Positions 34,421-45,627 are shown, counted from the stretch's first letter. The stretch is 64,000 nucleotides of DNA from Ciona intestinalis (GCF_000224145.3 NC_020177.2:1285536-1349535); one strand, 5' to 3'. Translations and numbers: made by a program. The notes: a model not told the origin generated them from the letters alone.

Positions 34421-35339
34421 AGTTTATAAGTATGAGTTGAGTGTTGAATGTGTGTATCTGCGCTGCAGTCCTCTATTCTGCTGGACCTAATGTTGCCAGC
34501 GATTTTTAGTCAGTCACTACTACAGTGCATTTTGCATGTCATTGAAATATCTACAGAGAAATTATAGCGAACATCTTGCTGGATCAGATTTTGTTGTTGT
34601 ACACTCTATTCTGTGTATATAATGTCCAGGTCGCTTGGTAAGAACGCCATGTTGGTGCACAAATACTCGAGTAATATTAACACGCAATATAATATGCGCA
34701 AAGATATGTTAGGAACACTTTTAAACTAATGTAACGTAAACTTCTACACGTAACTTTACATTAAAACGTCATGTAGCGTGATTGGGACGATGGCCACGTC
34801 ACAATTACGCTACGACGTCGATACGGTGGGTCAGAGCATTCTCATGACCATGCGTTCGGTGCGGTTACGTCAATTTTGATTGAGTTACGTCACGGTCTGG
34901 TTGTTGCGTAGACGTCACCGCCAGTGATGCTACGCTCAGATATTTAGGTCACTGTCAATGCGGTTCGTAACAACCTGACGCAGTTTTGTAACGGTCAAAG
35001 CGGTGCGTAACATCCGGACGTTATTATTATATTGTGTGAAGATAAGAGTATCGCGGTACCAACATGGCGACTTATATACCTTTTAATTCGGAAATGGTGT
35101 ACACTACGAAAGATTATCCTTTAGGATTTGAACCATATTTTCTTTGTTAATTTTTCAATGATATGTCCGTGTTAAATACCTTTTGATTGCTTCCCTTTTT
35201 TGATATGATTGAGCTGTTGTGTTTGTTGCATGTTTGGCACATGTATGTCGCTGCACTCGTTCTAATATTTTTGTCTTTTTGTTGGTGTATTCCTTGTTGT
35301 GCACAGTGTTCATGTGCGTCATTGTATTATTTTTGTCTA

Positions 35340-35470
35340 TGGGGGTTTGTTTAACCTGCGTGGACAGTAACATCCCGCAAGGGTTTCTCACCAGAGTAGA
35401 AACCCATTACCATTGGCTGGGGGCTTGTCGTGCCGTAGTGGCTTTCCACCAACGCCAGCCACATAAATTA
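35340..35470 (+). ncRNA. GC-rich island with two stable hairpins (possible structured RNA)
   Basis: 35381-35405 forms a perfect 8-bp stem (GGGTTTCT with AGAAACCC). 35414-35461 forms a 7-bp outer stem (TGGCTGG with CCAGCCA) and holds a small GTGG/CCAC hairpin. No tRNA, H/ACA or snRNA signature fits. The same stretch is open in one frame (ORF 35219-35473), so a protein remnant is the alternative. Confidence 0.25.
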
Positions 35471-36469
35471 TGAAGGTATTCTAATCTTGTTTCTATTTTT
35501 CAGAAGTTTCTTTAATAAAGTGATCACATGTTTATTTGCGCAATTACTTCGTCTTGTTGCAAACGAATAAATAATTAACAGAACTGAATTTCTACGTTCA
35601 TGGTTTAGTGATATGGCGTCAGAATCTTGATGTGACGACAGATCTCCATACGTTTCATTAATTTGGGACAAGCACGTGGTTTTGTGAATTCTTACTAATG
35701 CGTATAACTATAGTCAAGTTCACATATATGAAAAAAAGTTTGATAGCGATTAGTGTATTTTCAGGCCATATACGATAACCTGCGGTAATATTAGTTGCAT
35801 ATACCACGGCCTATACTAGAGATATCTCTAAGAGGCCGTGCATATACACATAAAGTTAAAGTTCTCGCATAATGAATGATGCTCAATTGGGTCTGAACTT
35901 CATCTCTATAAATTTGAGGGAATATTGATGTCTGCGGATGTAAAACCAACTTGCAGCCCGGCTAGTGTTGGTTGGCAGTTTAGATAATCCCCGTTAAATT
36001 AGTAGCATGGCAACTACGATACCACTAACCACCATGAACATTCACGGCACAGTTACCATTATTCCGTGTGTCATGATCGAGATCAAATGTTGTGAACCTA
36101 AGACCATTGTGTTTTCCAATTATATGTATTAAAAAAAGATCTTCATACGTCACTTTTAAGAATGACGTAAGTCGTCAATGTCACGGTTAAATATCTAGAA
36201 CTAATAATAAATTCGCGGTCCGACGGCATTGCTAACTCATGTAAATTACCAATTCTGTACGTGGTCGAAGAGTTGTAGCCTACAAATGCGTATTTGCACA
36301 AATGCACACATCTTTATGAATTACTTTATGACAAAATGTACCCATTCATTAAAGCTACGTTCTCTTGTTTCTTCGTTGTTTGGAAACGCTCAAAAGTTGT
36401 TTAGTGATAGTTTATGTCGAGTAATAGTTTGATGTCGAGTAATAGTTTGATGTCGAGTAACAGACTTGG

Positions 36470-36610
36470 TAACTCGTAAGTTGGCACGAGGTGTATGAAA
36501 ACAAAGAGATCTTCGATGAAACTCTTTAATGAAACAGAACGCCCGTTTCATAAGGACTGTCGTTTTCCCGCCACGCGAGTTTAAAGTAAGTTACATTTAT
36601 CATTCATTCT
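36470..36610 (+). repeat. SINE 3' fragment upstream of DUS4L
   Basis: GGTAACTCGTAAGTTGGCAC, GAAACAGAACGCCCGTTTC and AAAGTAAGTTACATTTATC, on the same strand as DUS4L. Confidence 0.6.
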
Positions 36611-36683
36611 GTGTTACTTATATAGGTACATTTTAGGGTTGTTTGTTTTTATTACATGCTGCTTTTACTTGCTTATAAAGAAA

Positions 36684-37601
36684 ATGACAAACGCTGTGAT
36701 GGAACTGCTCACTGATCCAAAGCCTACAAAAATTTGTGCTCCAATGGTCCGATACTCGAAACATGCATTTCGTTTACTTGTGCGAAAGTATGACTGCGAT
36801 ATCGCTTATACCCCAATGATTGTTGCGAAATCTTTTTTAGAGTCCGATTCTTGCCGGCAAAATGAGTTTATCACTTCAAAAGATGACACGCCACTTATAG
36901 TGCAGTTTGCAGCGAAAAATGCAAAGGAATTTTCTGAAGCTAGCGAGCTTATTTACCCTTTTGCAAGTGGGGTAGGACTTAACTGTGGCTGTCCACAGAG
37001 ATGGGCAATGGCAGAAGGCTATGGAGCAAAGTTACTTCAAAAACCAGAAGAAATTGTGGATTTTATAAGATTTACAAAAGCTCTTGTGTCTGATGAAAAG
37101 TTTACTATTTCGGTTAAGATACGTTTGCATGAAGAATTGGCGCGAACTGTAGAAATGTGTAGAGGATTGGAAAAAGCTGGGGCATCTTTTGTTTCTGTGC
37201 ATGGCAGAACTTCAAAAGAACGTCACCAGCCTGTTCATTATGATGCGATAAAGATTCTAAAAGAATCTGTTTCAATACCAATCGTTGCAAATGGTGGCGT
37301 AAATACTTACAAAGATTTTGATAAAGTTCATAAAATGACCGGCGCTAATGGAGTAATGGTAGCACAAGGTTTATTAAATAATCCAGCGCTCTTTCAAGGT
37401 TATAAAACAACCCCTTTGTCTTGTGTGAAAGACTGGCTCGATATAAGTTTAAGCTACGGAACACCTTTTACACCGTTTCATAACCATCTTATATACATGC
37501 TTGATAATGTTACCAGTCGTGCAGAAAAACGAATTTTTAACAACTTGCAAAGTACCCCGGCAGTTTTGGAGTTTTTAAATAAATATTTTGTTGATTCTTA
37601 G
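36684..37601 (+). CDS. DUS4L: tRNA-dihydrouridine synthase DUS4L (single exon)
   Basis: 305 residues from the ATG at 36684; the upstream in-frame start at 36639 adds a hydrophobic stretch not typical of the family. It is a FMN-dependent enzyme that reduces uridine to dihydrouridine in the D-loop (position 20a/20b) of tRNA. CAPMVRYSKHAFRLLVRKYD is the N-terminal Dus motif. GLNCGCPQ (about 99-105) holds the active-site cysteine, Cys103. KIRL, SVHGRT and PIVANGG are flavin and phosphate-binding segments of the TIM barrel. Human DUS4L is 317 residues, so this is full length. The stop codon ends 26 bp before the next gene's ATG, and AATAAA at 37578-37583 lies inside the coding region. Confidence 0.93.
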   Translation: MTNAVMELLTDPKPTKICAPMVRYSKHAFRLLVRKYDCDIAYTPMIVAKSFLESDSCRQNEFITSKDDTPLIVQFAAKNAKEFSEASELIYPFASGVGLNCGCPQRWAMAEGYGAKLLQKPEEIVDFIRFTKALVSDEKFTISVKIRLHEELARTVEMCRGLEKAGASFVSVHGRTSKERHQPVHYDAIKILKESVSIPIVANGGVNTYKDFDKVHKMTGANGVMVAQGLLNNPALFQGYKTTPLSCVKDWLDISLSYGTPFTPFHNHLIYMLDNVTSRAEKRIFNNLQSTPAVLEFLNKYFVDS

Positions 37602-37630
37602 ATGTTTTTTCCGTAAATTTGGTAAAAATG
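37578..37630 (+). promoter_or_regulatory. Operon junction: poly(A) signal, stop codon and candidate trans-splice acceptor
   Basis: AATAAA (37578-37583), then TTGATTCTTAG ending at 37601, where TAG is the DUS4L stop and also looks like a 3' splice acceptor. The AKAP7-like ATG is at 37628. Ciona operons are known to have little or no intercistronic sequence and to use SL trans-splicing. Confidence 0.6.
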
Positions 37631-40600
37631 GGAAAGAATATAAAAACCACGGAAGACAGCAACGAAAAAGGTGAAGTAACTGCATTGCAAATAAATCTCA
37701 AACAAATATTTATAGATGTATTTTTATTATTTACATAAAGTATTGTGTTCATAATGCTGCATTTATTCTATTACAACTTTTCTAATCGGTTGTTTAAAAA
37801 ATTAAAACATATTTACAAAGAAACCCATAAGTTTGCAAGAGGTGTTTTAAACAGAACATTGGTGCTATGATATTGATGACTGTTATTTCTCTTCATGCGA
37901 GGATAAATTAGTAACGTTCATTAAATATGGCTTGTTTATCTGCTACGTAGGTGTAGCAAGCACGCTTATTTTCTTCCAATTACAATGTAAATATGTTTTT
38001 ACTTGTAAGGTGTTTTAACAACTGTTGTTTTGTCACTATATCCTGTCTTTTCGTTAAAAATATTTCTTGAGCTTTGCTGCCGTAATTGAAGGGACAAATA
38101 AAGTTATTATATTTAGGCTGTAATTTAGTATTTACCCCAATTTGCAATAACCATCTGTCATTGTAGATTTTGAAAAACGAAAACGTAAGAAAAGAAAGAA
38201 GAAACTTAATGATGAACCGGGTGATAAGACGAGAAAATTGCGACCCAATTATTTTATTGGAGTCCGAATTAATAACCCACAAATATTAGGTATATGTATA
38301 AAAAAATATAAATTGTCTTTCTTTGAGTTTAAATAAGATTTGACTTTTTGAACAATTTCATTAATGTTTTCTTTTAATTTGTTTAGTTAGGCCAAAGTAG
38401 CCTCATTAATTCTAATGCATTGTGAGTTTTACCATTTGTTCAATAAAGTATTAAAAAATGAGAAACTTACTAGTTTGATATACAAGCTTGATCATAAAAA
38501 AACTAAAATAAAGTTACAACTGTTAATTTTCATCCTATTTTAAAAACGCTATTTTTACTTCATTTACCATTGTTATAAAATGCATATATAATCAATGTAT
38601 TTAATTTGTAGGTAAAATCCGTGCGATACAGAATATTGTTGTTGGACGAGAAACACAACTTTCGAAAACAATTGTTCCTTTTTCTACTTCGCACGTAACA
38701 CTCAGTGTATTTCATTTAAAGGAGAAAGATGATTTAAAAAGGTTCGAAAAATTATTTAAACCTAATTTTGCTTTGGAAATTCTGGAATATTACCCATCAT
38801 TTTACAATTGTTATTTTTTGTAAATGGGTTGTCCAAATTATCAGCAAAACATAAATAAATGAAAAAATTCCCCCCCAAAAAAATAATCACCCACAAAGTA
38901 ACATACATGGTAACTCGTAAGCTGGCACGAGGTGTTAAACCCGTGTGATAACGACTGTCGTTTTCCGGCCACGAGAGGATAAAGTAAGTTACCTTCATTC
39001 ACATTCAAAATTTTTATAAAACTTGTTTTTTTATTTTTTAATTATATAGATAGATGTAACCATCTTAGATATATATGGTTATATATTATATACTATATTT
39101 AATATGTTATGAAAAGCAATTTTTAATTTTTGTTTATTTTCCCTACAGAGCTTGCACAGTGTTTCACAACAGTGTTGATCAAATAAGAAACATATTAAAT
39201 AACGAACCACCTCAGTTTACAGTGGCTGGTGTTGGAAACTTTAGACACCAAGTTATGTTCGCACAAATTAGAGATAACAATGGATTGGAGTTGCTAACTA
39301 AAACAGCTGGTTAGTCGCCTCTGGCAGGGCTCAACATTAATGCTTGTCAGCTTGTCCTGGACAACCAGAACAAGTAAATTTGGTTAGGCACTTGTCCGGA
39401 AGGAAAACTAAAGAAATAATGTTTATATCGAATAAAAAATAGGCTGGCGTATCGAAAAATTTCCAACACAGCCAGGTTTTTCCAATTACCCCCCTAAAAA
39501 AAACTAGAGCAAACATACAAATATATATATATATGTATATACAATTTCATTTTTTTCTATAAATATTTTCATTCAGATTTTATAAACTAGACCAAAGAAG
39601 ACAGAAGTATTGTACTTTATAAATCACTTCATTTTAATTTTTTATTAAAATTTTTCTTTATTCTTAGAATATTTGGACAACCAAATGTCTGAGTTTCGAA
39701 ATTCTGAAGATAAAGCATTCAAGCCTCATCTAACAATAATGAAGTTGTCAAAAATGTTTGGTGCAAAAAGATTTAAGGTATCTGTTATAATTAACAATGA
39801 AAAATCTAAAAAAATGTAATTAACAGTAAAAAAAATGAAAAGAATGGAAAAAACCGGTTTGTGTTTATCTGTTAACCAGAGGTTACCGGTTTCGATGCTC
39901 AATGCTGCCACCAGTGTGCAAGCAAGTCCTTGGGCAAGACATCTAACAGGGCATAGTTTTAACCCGGTAGCCTCTAAAAATGGTCAGCCATACAAAACCA
40001 CATGCTAAGTTAAATTTGTGGTAACTTGTAAGCGGGCATGAGGTATATAATACAGAACACCAGTGTTGAAACGACTATCATTACCCTACTAATAATTGGT
40101 TATAATTCTCACTGATTAAAAGCCACCACAGGTTTGGTATTTGTGGTAAATTTAATAGCTTTTTTAAGTCTATAATTCCTAAAAGCTCTGGTATTAAAAA
40201 AATTAGAACTAAAATGAAAGTGTAACTTGAAAGCGGGCATAAGGTGTATGAAACAGAACACCCATGTTAAAACGACTCATTGCCCCATCATGCGAGAATA
40301 AATAATTTTTATTCATTTCTTTAGATCAAAAAGATCTCTCCTTCACTTTATGAAGATTTTGTTGAAACCAACTTTGGAGATGAAATTATAAACAGGATTG
40401 AATTATTATCAATGTTGAAACCTAAGCAAAGAGATGGGTATTATCATAGTGAAGCAGAGATATGTATTGGTAGGTAGGTGGGGAGAACTATATAATTAAT
40501 TATGTTTTATAGTAACTGAAATGGTAACTGAAACCAGTTTCTATTCTATGTGGGTGAAGTCCTTGTTGAGGACCTCGGAATTAGGCCAGATTTGGCCTAT

Positions 40601-41087
40601 TATATTACCCCAACACCCGGGCTTTTTATATGAGTCGGTCATGTGCGTATGTGTCCTTGGGCAAGACACTTAACGGCAATTGCTCCAACCCAGTGGTCAC
40701 TAATGGTTTGTCCAAATTATCAGCCGTACATAAAAAAATGAAAATATGCCCAAAAAATATTCACTTACAAAGTAACATACGTGGTAACTCTTAAGCTGGC
40801 ATGGGGTGTATGAAACAGAACACACATGTTATAACAAGTGTTGTTTTCTGGTCAAGCCAGAATTCTTTCGGCCAAGTGAGAATAAAGCAAATTACATTCA
40901 TTCATTAGATGAATCTATTGGAAAACAATCACCATTGTTAGTTCATCAATGGGCATCGTGTTTATCTGTGTCTTGCATCACAATGGCCATTCACCACATC
41001 AACAATCCAAAACTGAAACATTACGGTGATGTCATAGCTAATGACGTCATAACATCTGCGTTTCAAGATTTGTATCCTACTACATGA
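37628..41087 (+). CDS. AKAP7: AKAP7-like protein (2H phosphoesterase fold), second gene of the operon
   Basis: Seven exons agree in phase: 37628-37670, 38167-38289, 38612-38741, 39149-39309, 39668-39777, 40325-40469 and 40909-41087, giving 296 residues. After a basic nuclear-signal-like KRKRKKRKKK (about 18-27) comes RPNYFIGVRINNPQI. The two HxT motifs of the 2H phosphoesterase family are SHVTL (His83, Thr85) and PHLTI (His173, Thr175). In mammals the AKAP7 central domain binds nucleotides (some members cut 2-5A), and a C-terminal helix anchors protein kinase A. Exon 7 encodes VIANDVITSAFQDLY, a possible amphipathic anchoring helix. If exon 6 is not spliced, the protein ends two codons later (..CIGR). 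Sense SINEs abut exons 6 and 7. Confidence 0.85.
37930..38115 (+). repeat. Dispersed repeat family 3
   Basis: CTACGTAGGTGTAGCAAGCA, TTTTAACAACTGTTGTTTTG, TATCCTGTCTTTTCG and GACAAATAAAGTTATTA, in AKAP7 intron 1. Confidence 0.7.
38820..39000 (+). repeat. SINE copy in AKAP7 intron 3
   Basis: GGGTTGTCCAAATTATCAGC, GGTAACTCGTAAGCTGGCAC and GAGGATAAAGTAAGTTAC; the head is missing. Confidence 0.7.
39875..40090 (+). repeat. SINE copy in AKAP7 intron 5
   Basis: AACCAGAGGTTACCGGTTTC, TCCTTGGGCAAGACATCTAA and ATACAGAACACCAGTG. Confidence 0.6.
40205..40318 (+). repeat. SINE 3' fragment next to AKAP7 exon 6
   Basis: GGTGTATGAAACAGAACACC and GCGAGAATAAATAATTTTTA. It ends within about 10 nt of the exon 6 acceptor. 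Confidence 0.65.
40630..40908 (+). repeat. SINE copy forming the acceptor of AKAP7 exon 7
   Basis: TCCTTGGGCAAGACACTTAA, CCAACCCAGTGGTCACTAAT, GGTGTATGAAACAGAACACA and the tail ATTACATTCATTCATTAG, whose final AG is the predicted splice acceptor. Confidence 0.75.
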
Positions 41088-41139
41088 AGAAATGGGTGAT
41101 TTAATTTATTTTTAACTTTTTGCCAAAAACCTAGTGCAG

Positions 41140-41405
41140 TGGTTGAAACGCTTGGCTTTAACCCAGCTGTTACTGTTCTATGTTGACGCTGCTACCATTG
41201 TGGGTGTAATGGCCACTGATGGGTTGTCTAAATTGTCAGCTATACATAAACCACCCCCCCCCCCAAAAAAAAAATTATCACTTACAAATTAACTGATGTG
41301 GTAGAAAAGTCTTATTCAGGCATGCGGTATATGAAACAGAGCACCCTTGTTATAACCACTAGGTTTACCCATTCACACAAGGATAAATAAGTTTTATATT
41401 CATTA
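41140..41405 (+). repeat. SINE copy
   Basis: GACGCTGCTACCATTGTGGG, ATGGGTTGTCTAAATTGTCA and GGATAAATAAGTTTTATATT, 50 nt after the AKAP7 stop. A poly-C/poly-A run lies inside. Confidence 0.6.
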
Positions 41406-41749
41406 TTTAATATTCTTGTTTTAAAAAAAATTGTTCTGTCCCCTTAAAACAGCATTATATTTTAACTCCAGAAAAATAAATAAGTTTTGTGTTCATTTTT
41501 TACTAGTTTTGATTCAAAATATCTTTTTCTGTCTTATTAAAACAGCAATTGTGTTTTAACTCTTAATATTTTTCAGCTTGTTTCGTATAGATTGCGTCAG
41601 TGGTGATTAGATCGATAGAGAAGTTGCATTTGTTCATGAGGTTCATCAGAACAAGGATTTTGTTCACGGTAGTTTCAGTGGTGGCGGCTCGAAAGTATTT
41701 TCTCAAGCATTTTAAAAAATGTAGTATTTTCTCAAACAATTTTAAATCT

Positions 41750-41850
41750 TACTTTATCCTCGCGTGGCCAAAAAAACAGTTGTTAAACACTGGTGTTCTG
41801 TATCATACACCTCGTGCCAGTTTCAAGTTACACTGTCATTTTAGTTCTAA
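41750..41850 (-). repeat. SINE 3' fragment
   Basis: Antisense tail: TTTATCCTCGCGTGGCC and CATACACCTCGTGCCAG. Confidence 0.55.
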
Positions 41851-42019
41851 TTTTTTAATACCGGAGCTTTTGGGAATTGTAGACATAAAAAAGCTATTAA
41901 ATTCACCATAGGCGCCAAACCTGGGGTGGCTTATTATTATTTGTTGCACTGCATAAATCAGTGAGAATTACAACCAACTATTAGATTTGTTTCACATGGT
42001 TGTGGTCCTAACTGTCTTT

Positions 42020-42190
42020 GCCCCCCCTATTTTCTCGTCCAATTTAGTAGTATAAACAAAGAAAGTTCAAAGAAATGTGAAACTATGTCCTCATGACTCT
42101 CATAGACCGTTGTTAATTGTTTAAAACACGATCAGAATATCTGGATATTATGCGCTAAAGGTGTTCCATCTTCCCCCACCCTTCTATATT
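42020..42190 (-). mobile_element. MITE, TAGGGTGGGG family, 5'-truncated
   Basis: TTTTCTCGTCCAATTTAGTA, TTGTTAATTGTTTAAAACAC and the end TCTTCCCCCACCCTTCTATA. Confidence 0.7.
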
Positions 42191-42602
42191 ATATTTAAAA
42201 CGAAAACAAACGTATAATAGGTTGGGGTAAGATTGAACATGCTTTCCTTCCGAATTCCAAAATCGTAGCGCCGCGATTCCAAAACAGCGTATTGTTTAAA
42301 ACTGGATTAGGCAACATGGGATACAAACGTTAACGGTATCTCAGCAGAACTATACAAAAGGGTATGTTATATTTACCAATTCCTATCTATAAGTTTTAAC
42401 AAAGTATTCAATTTTACATTGTCGTTTCTTTCGTCAAACAAAAAACGTCAGAATATAAGTCGTAAAATGTCCCGACCGTTCAGCTATGCACATACATAAA
42501 CTGGTAATGGCCTACGGTACTGTGGCTGATTCAATAGCTAGTTGACGTTTAGTAAGGCTCTACGTGTAGCTGTTAATTTTTAAGTTTAAGTTGCAATTTT
42601 AA

Positions 42603-42780
42603 GTATAGGGTGGGGTAAGATGGTACATGTTTTTCTTTTTTATATCATCTTATTTGGCAGTAAACAAAGAATATTTATAGTATTGTATATAACCGTATTC
42701 TCATGAATCTAAAAGATCACTGTTAATAGTTAAAGAACGAACGTTCTAACAGTATCCATCTTACCCCACAGTATTATACT
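42603..42780 (-). mobile_element. MITE, related GGGGTAAGATGGTACATG family
   Basis: TAGGGTGGGGTAAGATGGTA to ATCCATCTTACCCCACAG. The inside shares TTTGGCAGTAAACAAAGAA and the GTTAATAGTTAAA block with the main family, but the ends differ. Confidence 0.7.
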
Positions 42781-42956
42781 AGGAAGTCAGGTAGATTAAA
42801 AATCGAACAGTCACGTGTATTAAATTTTAAACCTTCAAATAGTATAACGGATAATTTCTAAGTACGTGAGTGGTCACTTAGTTTAAAATATTAAAGTATT
42901 TTTCCCAGACTTTGTTAACAGATTTTGTACAAATTTTAGCAACAAATATTTAAACT

Positions 42957-44203
42957 ATGTCGTCACAAAATCAATTCCCGGTGATGACGCGTAACTTGAC
43001 TTTGATAAAGAAAATGATCGTGGAAAAAGTTGAAGCAGCAAGCGGTAAAGCTCCGCCAATAATGGTGAAAGGTATCTCATTGACCAGCATGTGTTTAGCA
43101 TCTTACTAATAAGTTATTTTTACATTTGTATTTTTATTAGATGTATGATGGTTGTTTAATGGTACGATGGGGAAGATGGGACACCTATTCATTCTGTGTT
43201 CTTGTCCCATTTTGATGTGTCATGTTTTTCCCCACCCTATTATAACACGGGTGTTCTGTTTTATACACCTCGTGCCAGAGTTACCACGAATGTAATTTTT
43301 TAGGTAATAATTTTAAAGGTGTTTTTGTTGTGGGTGGCTGACAACTTATACAACCCATAAGTGACCACTATGTTGAAGCAATCGACGTTATGTGCCTTGC
43401 TCAAGAGAACACATGCCGACAATGATAGTCGCATCAAGCCTCATACCTGTAACCTCTAGTGTAAAGACCAGAGCTCCAACTGCTGCATCGCAGCGACAAT
43501 ATTACATGTTTTATAATAATATGAATTTTCCAACAAACGTTATTTAAATATTTTTAACAGCTCTTGTCAAATGGAACACAGACATGATAATTGCAGCTTG
43601 TGTTTTGATTCTTGTTGGATTTCTTCTTACACTGTAAGTATGCTAGTTTCAATTTAAACGAGCGGGTTTTATATATATCCTTTGGGCAACTAAAATCGTT
43701 ACAACCCGTATGTTTATTTCCATACACCCCGTTCTTGCATACGAGTTATTCGTGACCACTGTGTTGGAGCAATTACCCTTAAAATGTTTTTCTCAAAGAC
43801 ACCTACGTCAGGTTTTTTAAATATAACAGTGAATTTGAATTCCATATACCAAGCCAAAGTATAGTAGGGTAGGGGAAGAAGGGACACTATTTAAATCTAT
43901 TTTCTCGTCTCATTTGTTAGCAAACAAGGAAAGTTCAAAGAATTATTAAACCGTATCCTCACGACTCCTATATACCTTTGTTAATATTTAAAAACACGAA
44001 TATTGGATGTTATGTGTTGAAGTTGTCCCATCTTCCCCTACCATACTATAAAGTAATGTGGGGTAAGATGGGAAAATAAAATAAAATTATGGCCCTTCTT
44101 CCCCTATACCCTATACTATACCTATTTTATTTTCAGATTACAAAGGCGAAGAAAAGAAAAACTTCGTAAGAAGCAAAACGCTGTCAAATTCGAAAATGTT
44201 TAG
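42957..44203 (+). CDS. Small single-pass membrane protein, 84 residues
   Basis: Exons 42957-43071 (MSSQNQFPVMTRNLTLIKKM.. to ..IMVK), 43561-43633 and 44137-44203 (TAG) agree in phase. Exon 2 encodes one membrane segment, IIAACVLILVGFLLTLL, followed at once by the very basic RRRKEKLRKKQ. No signal peptide precedes it. The positive-inside rule puts the basic C-terminus in the cytosol (N-out) or anchors it at the ER as a tail-anchored-like protein. The family is not recognised; the name small integral membrane protein would be only descriptive. Introns 1 and 2 hold an antisense SINE and MITEs. Confidence 0.65.
43160..43245. mobile_element. MITE remnant
   Basis: Internally deleted copy: GGTACGATGGGGAAGATGGG and TTTTCCCCACCCTATTATA, about 85 bp. 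Confidence 0.55.
43245..43480 (-). repeat. SINE copy
   Basis: Antisense: CACGGGTGTTCTGTTTTATA, GACCACTATGTTGAAGCAAT, AGCATCAAGCC-like head end. Confidence 0.6.
43680..43815 (-). repeat. SINE fragment
   Basis: Antisense: CGTTACAACCCGTATG, GTGACCACTGTGTTGGAGCA. Confidence 0.5.
43864..44125 (-). mobile_element. MITE copy followed by a second partial copy
   Basis: 43864-44052 is complete (TAGTAGGGTAGGGGAAG to TTCCCCTACCATACTATA). 44054-44125 is a short deleted copy (GTGGGGTAAGATGG, CTTCCCCTATACCC). Both are just before exon 3 of the small membrane-protein gene. Confidence 0.7.
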
Positions 44204-44984
44204 TTTTACTTTAATATATCTTCATGTTTTATGCAGTACTCGTATTAATACAGTAACCGTTACTAGGGAAATTGTGTGCTAACGGTATCCATCTTACCCA
44301 ACAGAACTATACTTTTTAAACGAAAACAGTATTTTAACTCTAAGCCAATGTTGTTCAAAGCCATACCATAAGTGATTCACATTACGCTCTGGTTGATCCA
44401 TACGACACAAACACACATGGTCGCGTTCATTGTATGCGGAACAACGTTGGCCAAACACCGTTGAGGTCTTTAACCGGTTAATTGTCCGCGCAATGCTTGT
44501 GTATTTAATAAAACTTGCTTTTATCCCGTCGCTGTAAAAAAATTTGAAGTAAATAAGTTACATTCATTCGTTCATTCAAGTTGATTAGATAATACGGCCA
44601 AGCAGACTTCTTTAGGCCGACAACTTAACTGAGCATTGTCCTGGAAGTTAGTTCTAATATAAAGGGCGCCACGGTTCAGATTAATCTAATGCTTTGAATT
44701 ATTACGGGATTTTGGCAGATTTGCCACACACGATAGTAAAAACTAAACTCCCTTTATTTCGATGTTGATGTTTCCATGTGTTAAACGTTAAAATGTATTT
44801 TATGTGTTTTTATAGAAGCATTTTTAACGTCAACTGCTTGACAAAAATTAAAATGCTATTTACGTTTTTCGCTGGGCAAAAATAATATGCCTATAAATCG
44901 AAAATATGTTAGATTGACCAAATATGAATTGTTTAAAGTTATACTGTTTCGCTCATTAAAACAAAACTTCACTATATGTTATAA

Positions 44985-45153
44985 AGGATTGGGCAAAACG
45001 GGACACCTTTAGCACATAATATTAAACAAACAACGATCTAGGGGAGTCGTGAGAATACGGTTTTATAATTTTTTAATATTATTTGTTTACTATATCAAAT
45101 GGAACGAGATAATAGAATGTAAAGCTGTCTCATCTCCCCCCATCATACTATAA
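44985..45153 (+). mobile_element. MITE, TAGGGTGGGG family
   Basis: GGATTGGGCAAAACGGGACA to CTCCCCCCATCATACTATA, with a deletion near the AACAATTAACAA block. Confidence 0.65.
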
Positions 45154-45627
45154 CACAAATGATATGTCCAAACAAAAGACGTTTTCTTGCCAACGAAAGC
45201 TTTAAAATCCTTAATGCCTGCATTTAATTCCGTTAATAGACGCATATGACGTTTGGTTACAAAATCCTGTCCTAAGATTAATTCTAGGTAAAACATTCAG
45301 ACTAAAATGTCAACAATAATGCGCCAGGTCAGGGTATTATGCAGTCAAAACGTTGATTTAATTCTGTTGAAAGCCCTGGCTGCCGTTAAGATGTCACTAT
45401 TGTGGAATTTGATGTAATAATTACAACATCGACGCCTATATTAAATCTGCTGTAATGCCGCATTTCATTTGACAAGGGATTAAATTCGTGACAGCCGCTT
45501 AATCTGTTCCAAAATTTGAGTGGAACTGCTTTAGCCGAAATTGGTTTAGCCAATAACACGCGGTAGATTTTACACGTAAATTAATCCATTTGCCCAATAT
45601 GGCGAACCCAGACGCCATCATCGCGGA

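Noticed and set aside
35043..35150. 28-residue sORF MATYIPFNSEMVYTTKDYPL..
   Set aside because: The start context is good but nothing else supports translation; too short to call without conservation.
40806..40908. First third of the ORF 40806-41087 as coding
   Set aside because: This part is SINE tail; only 40909-41087 is supported as an exon.
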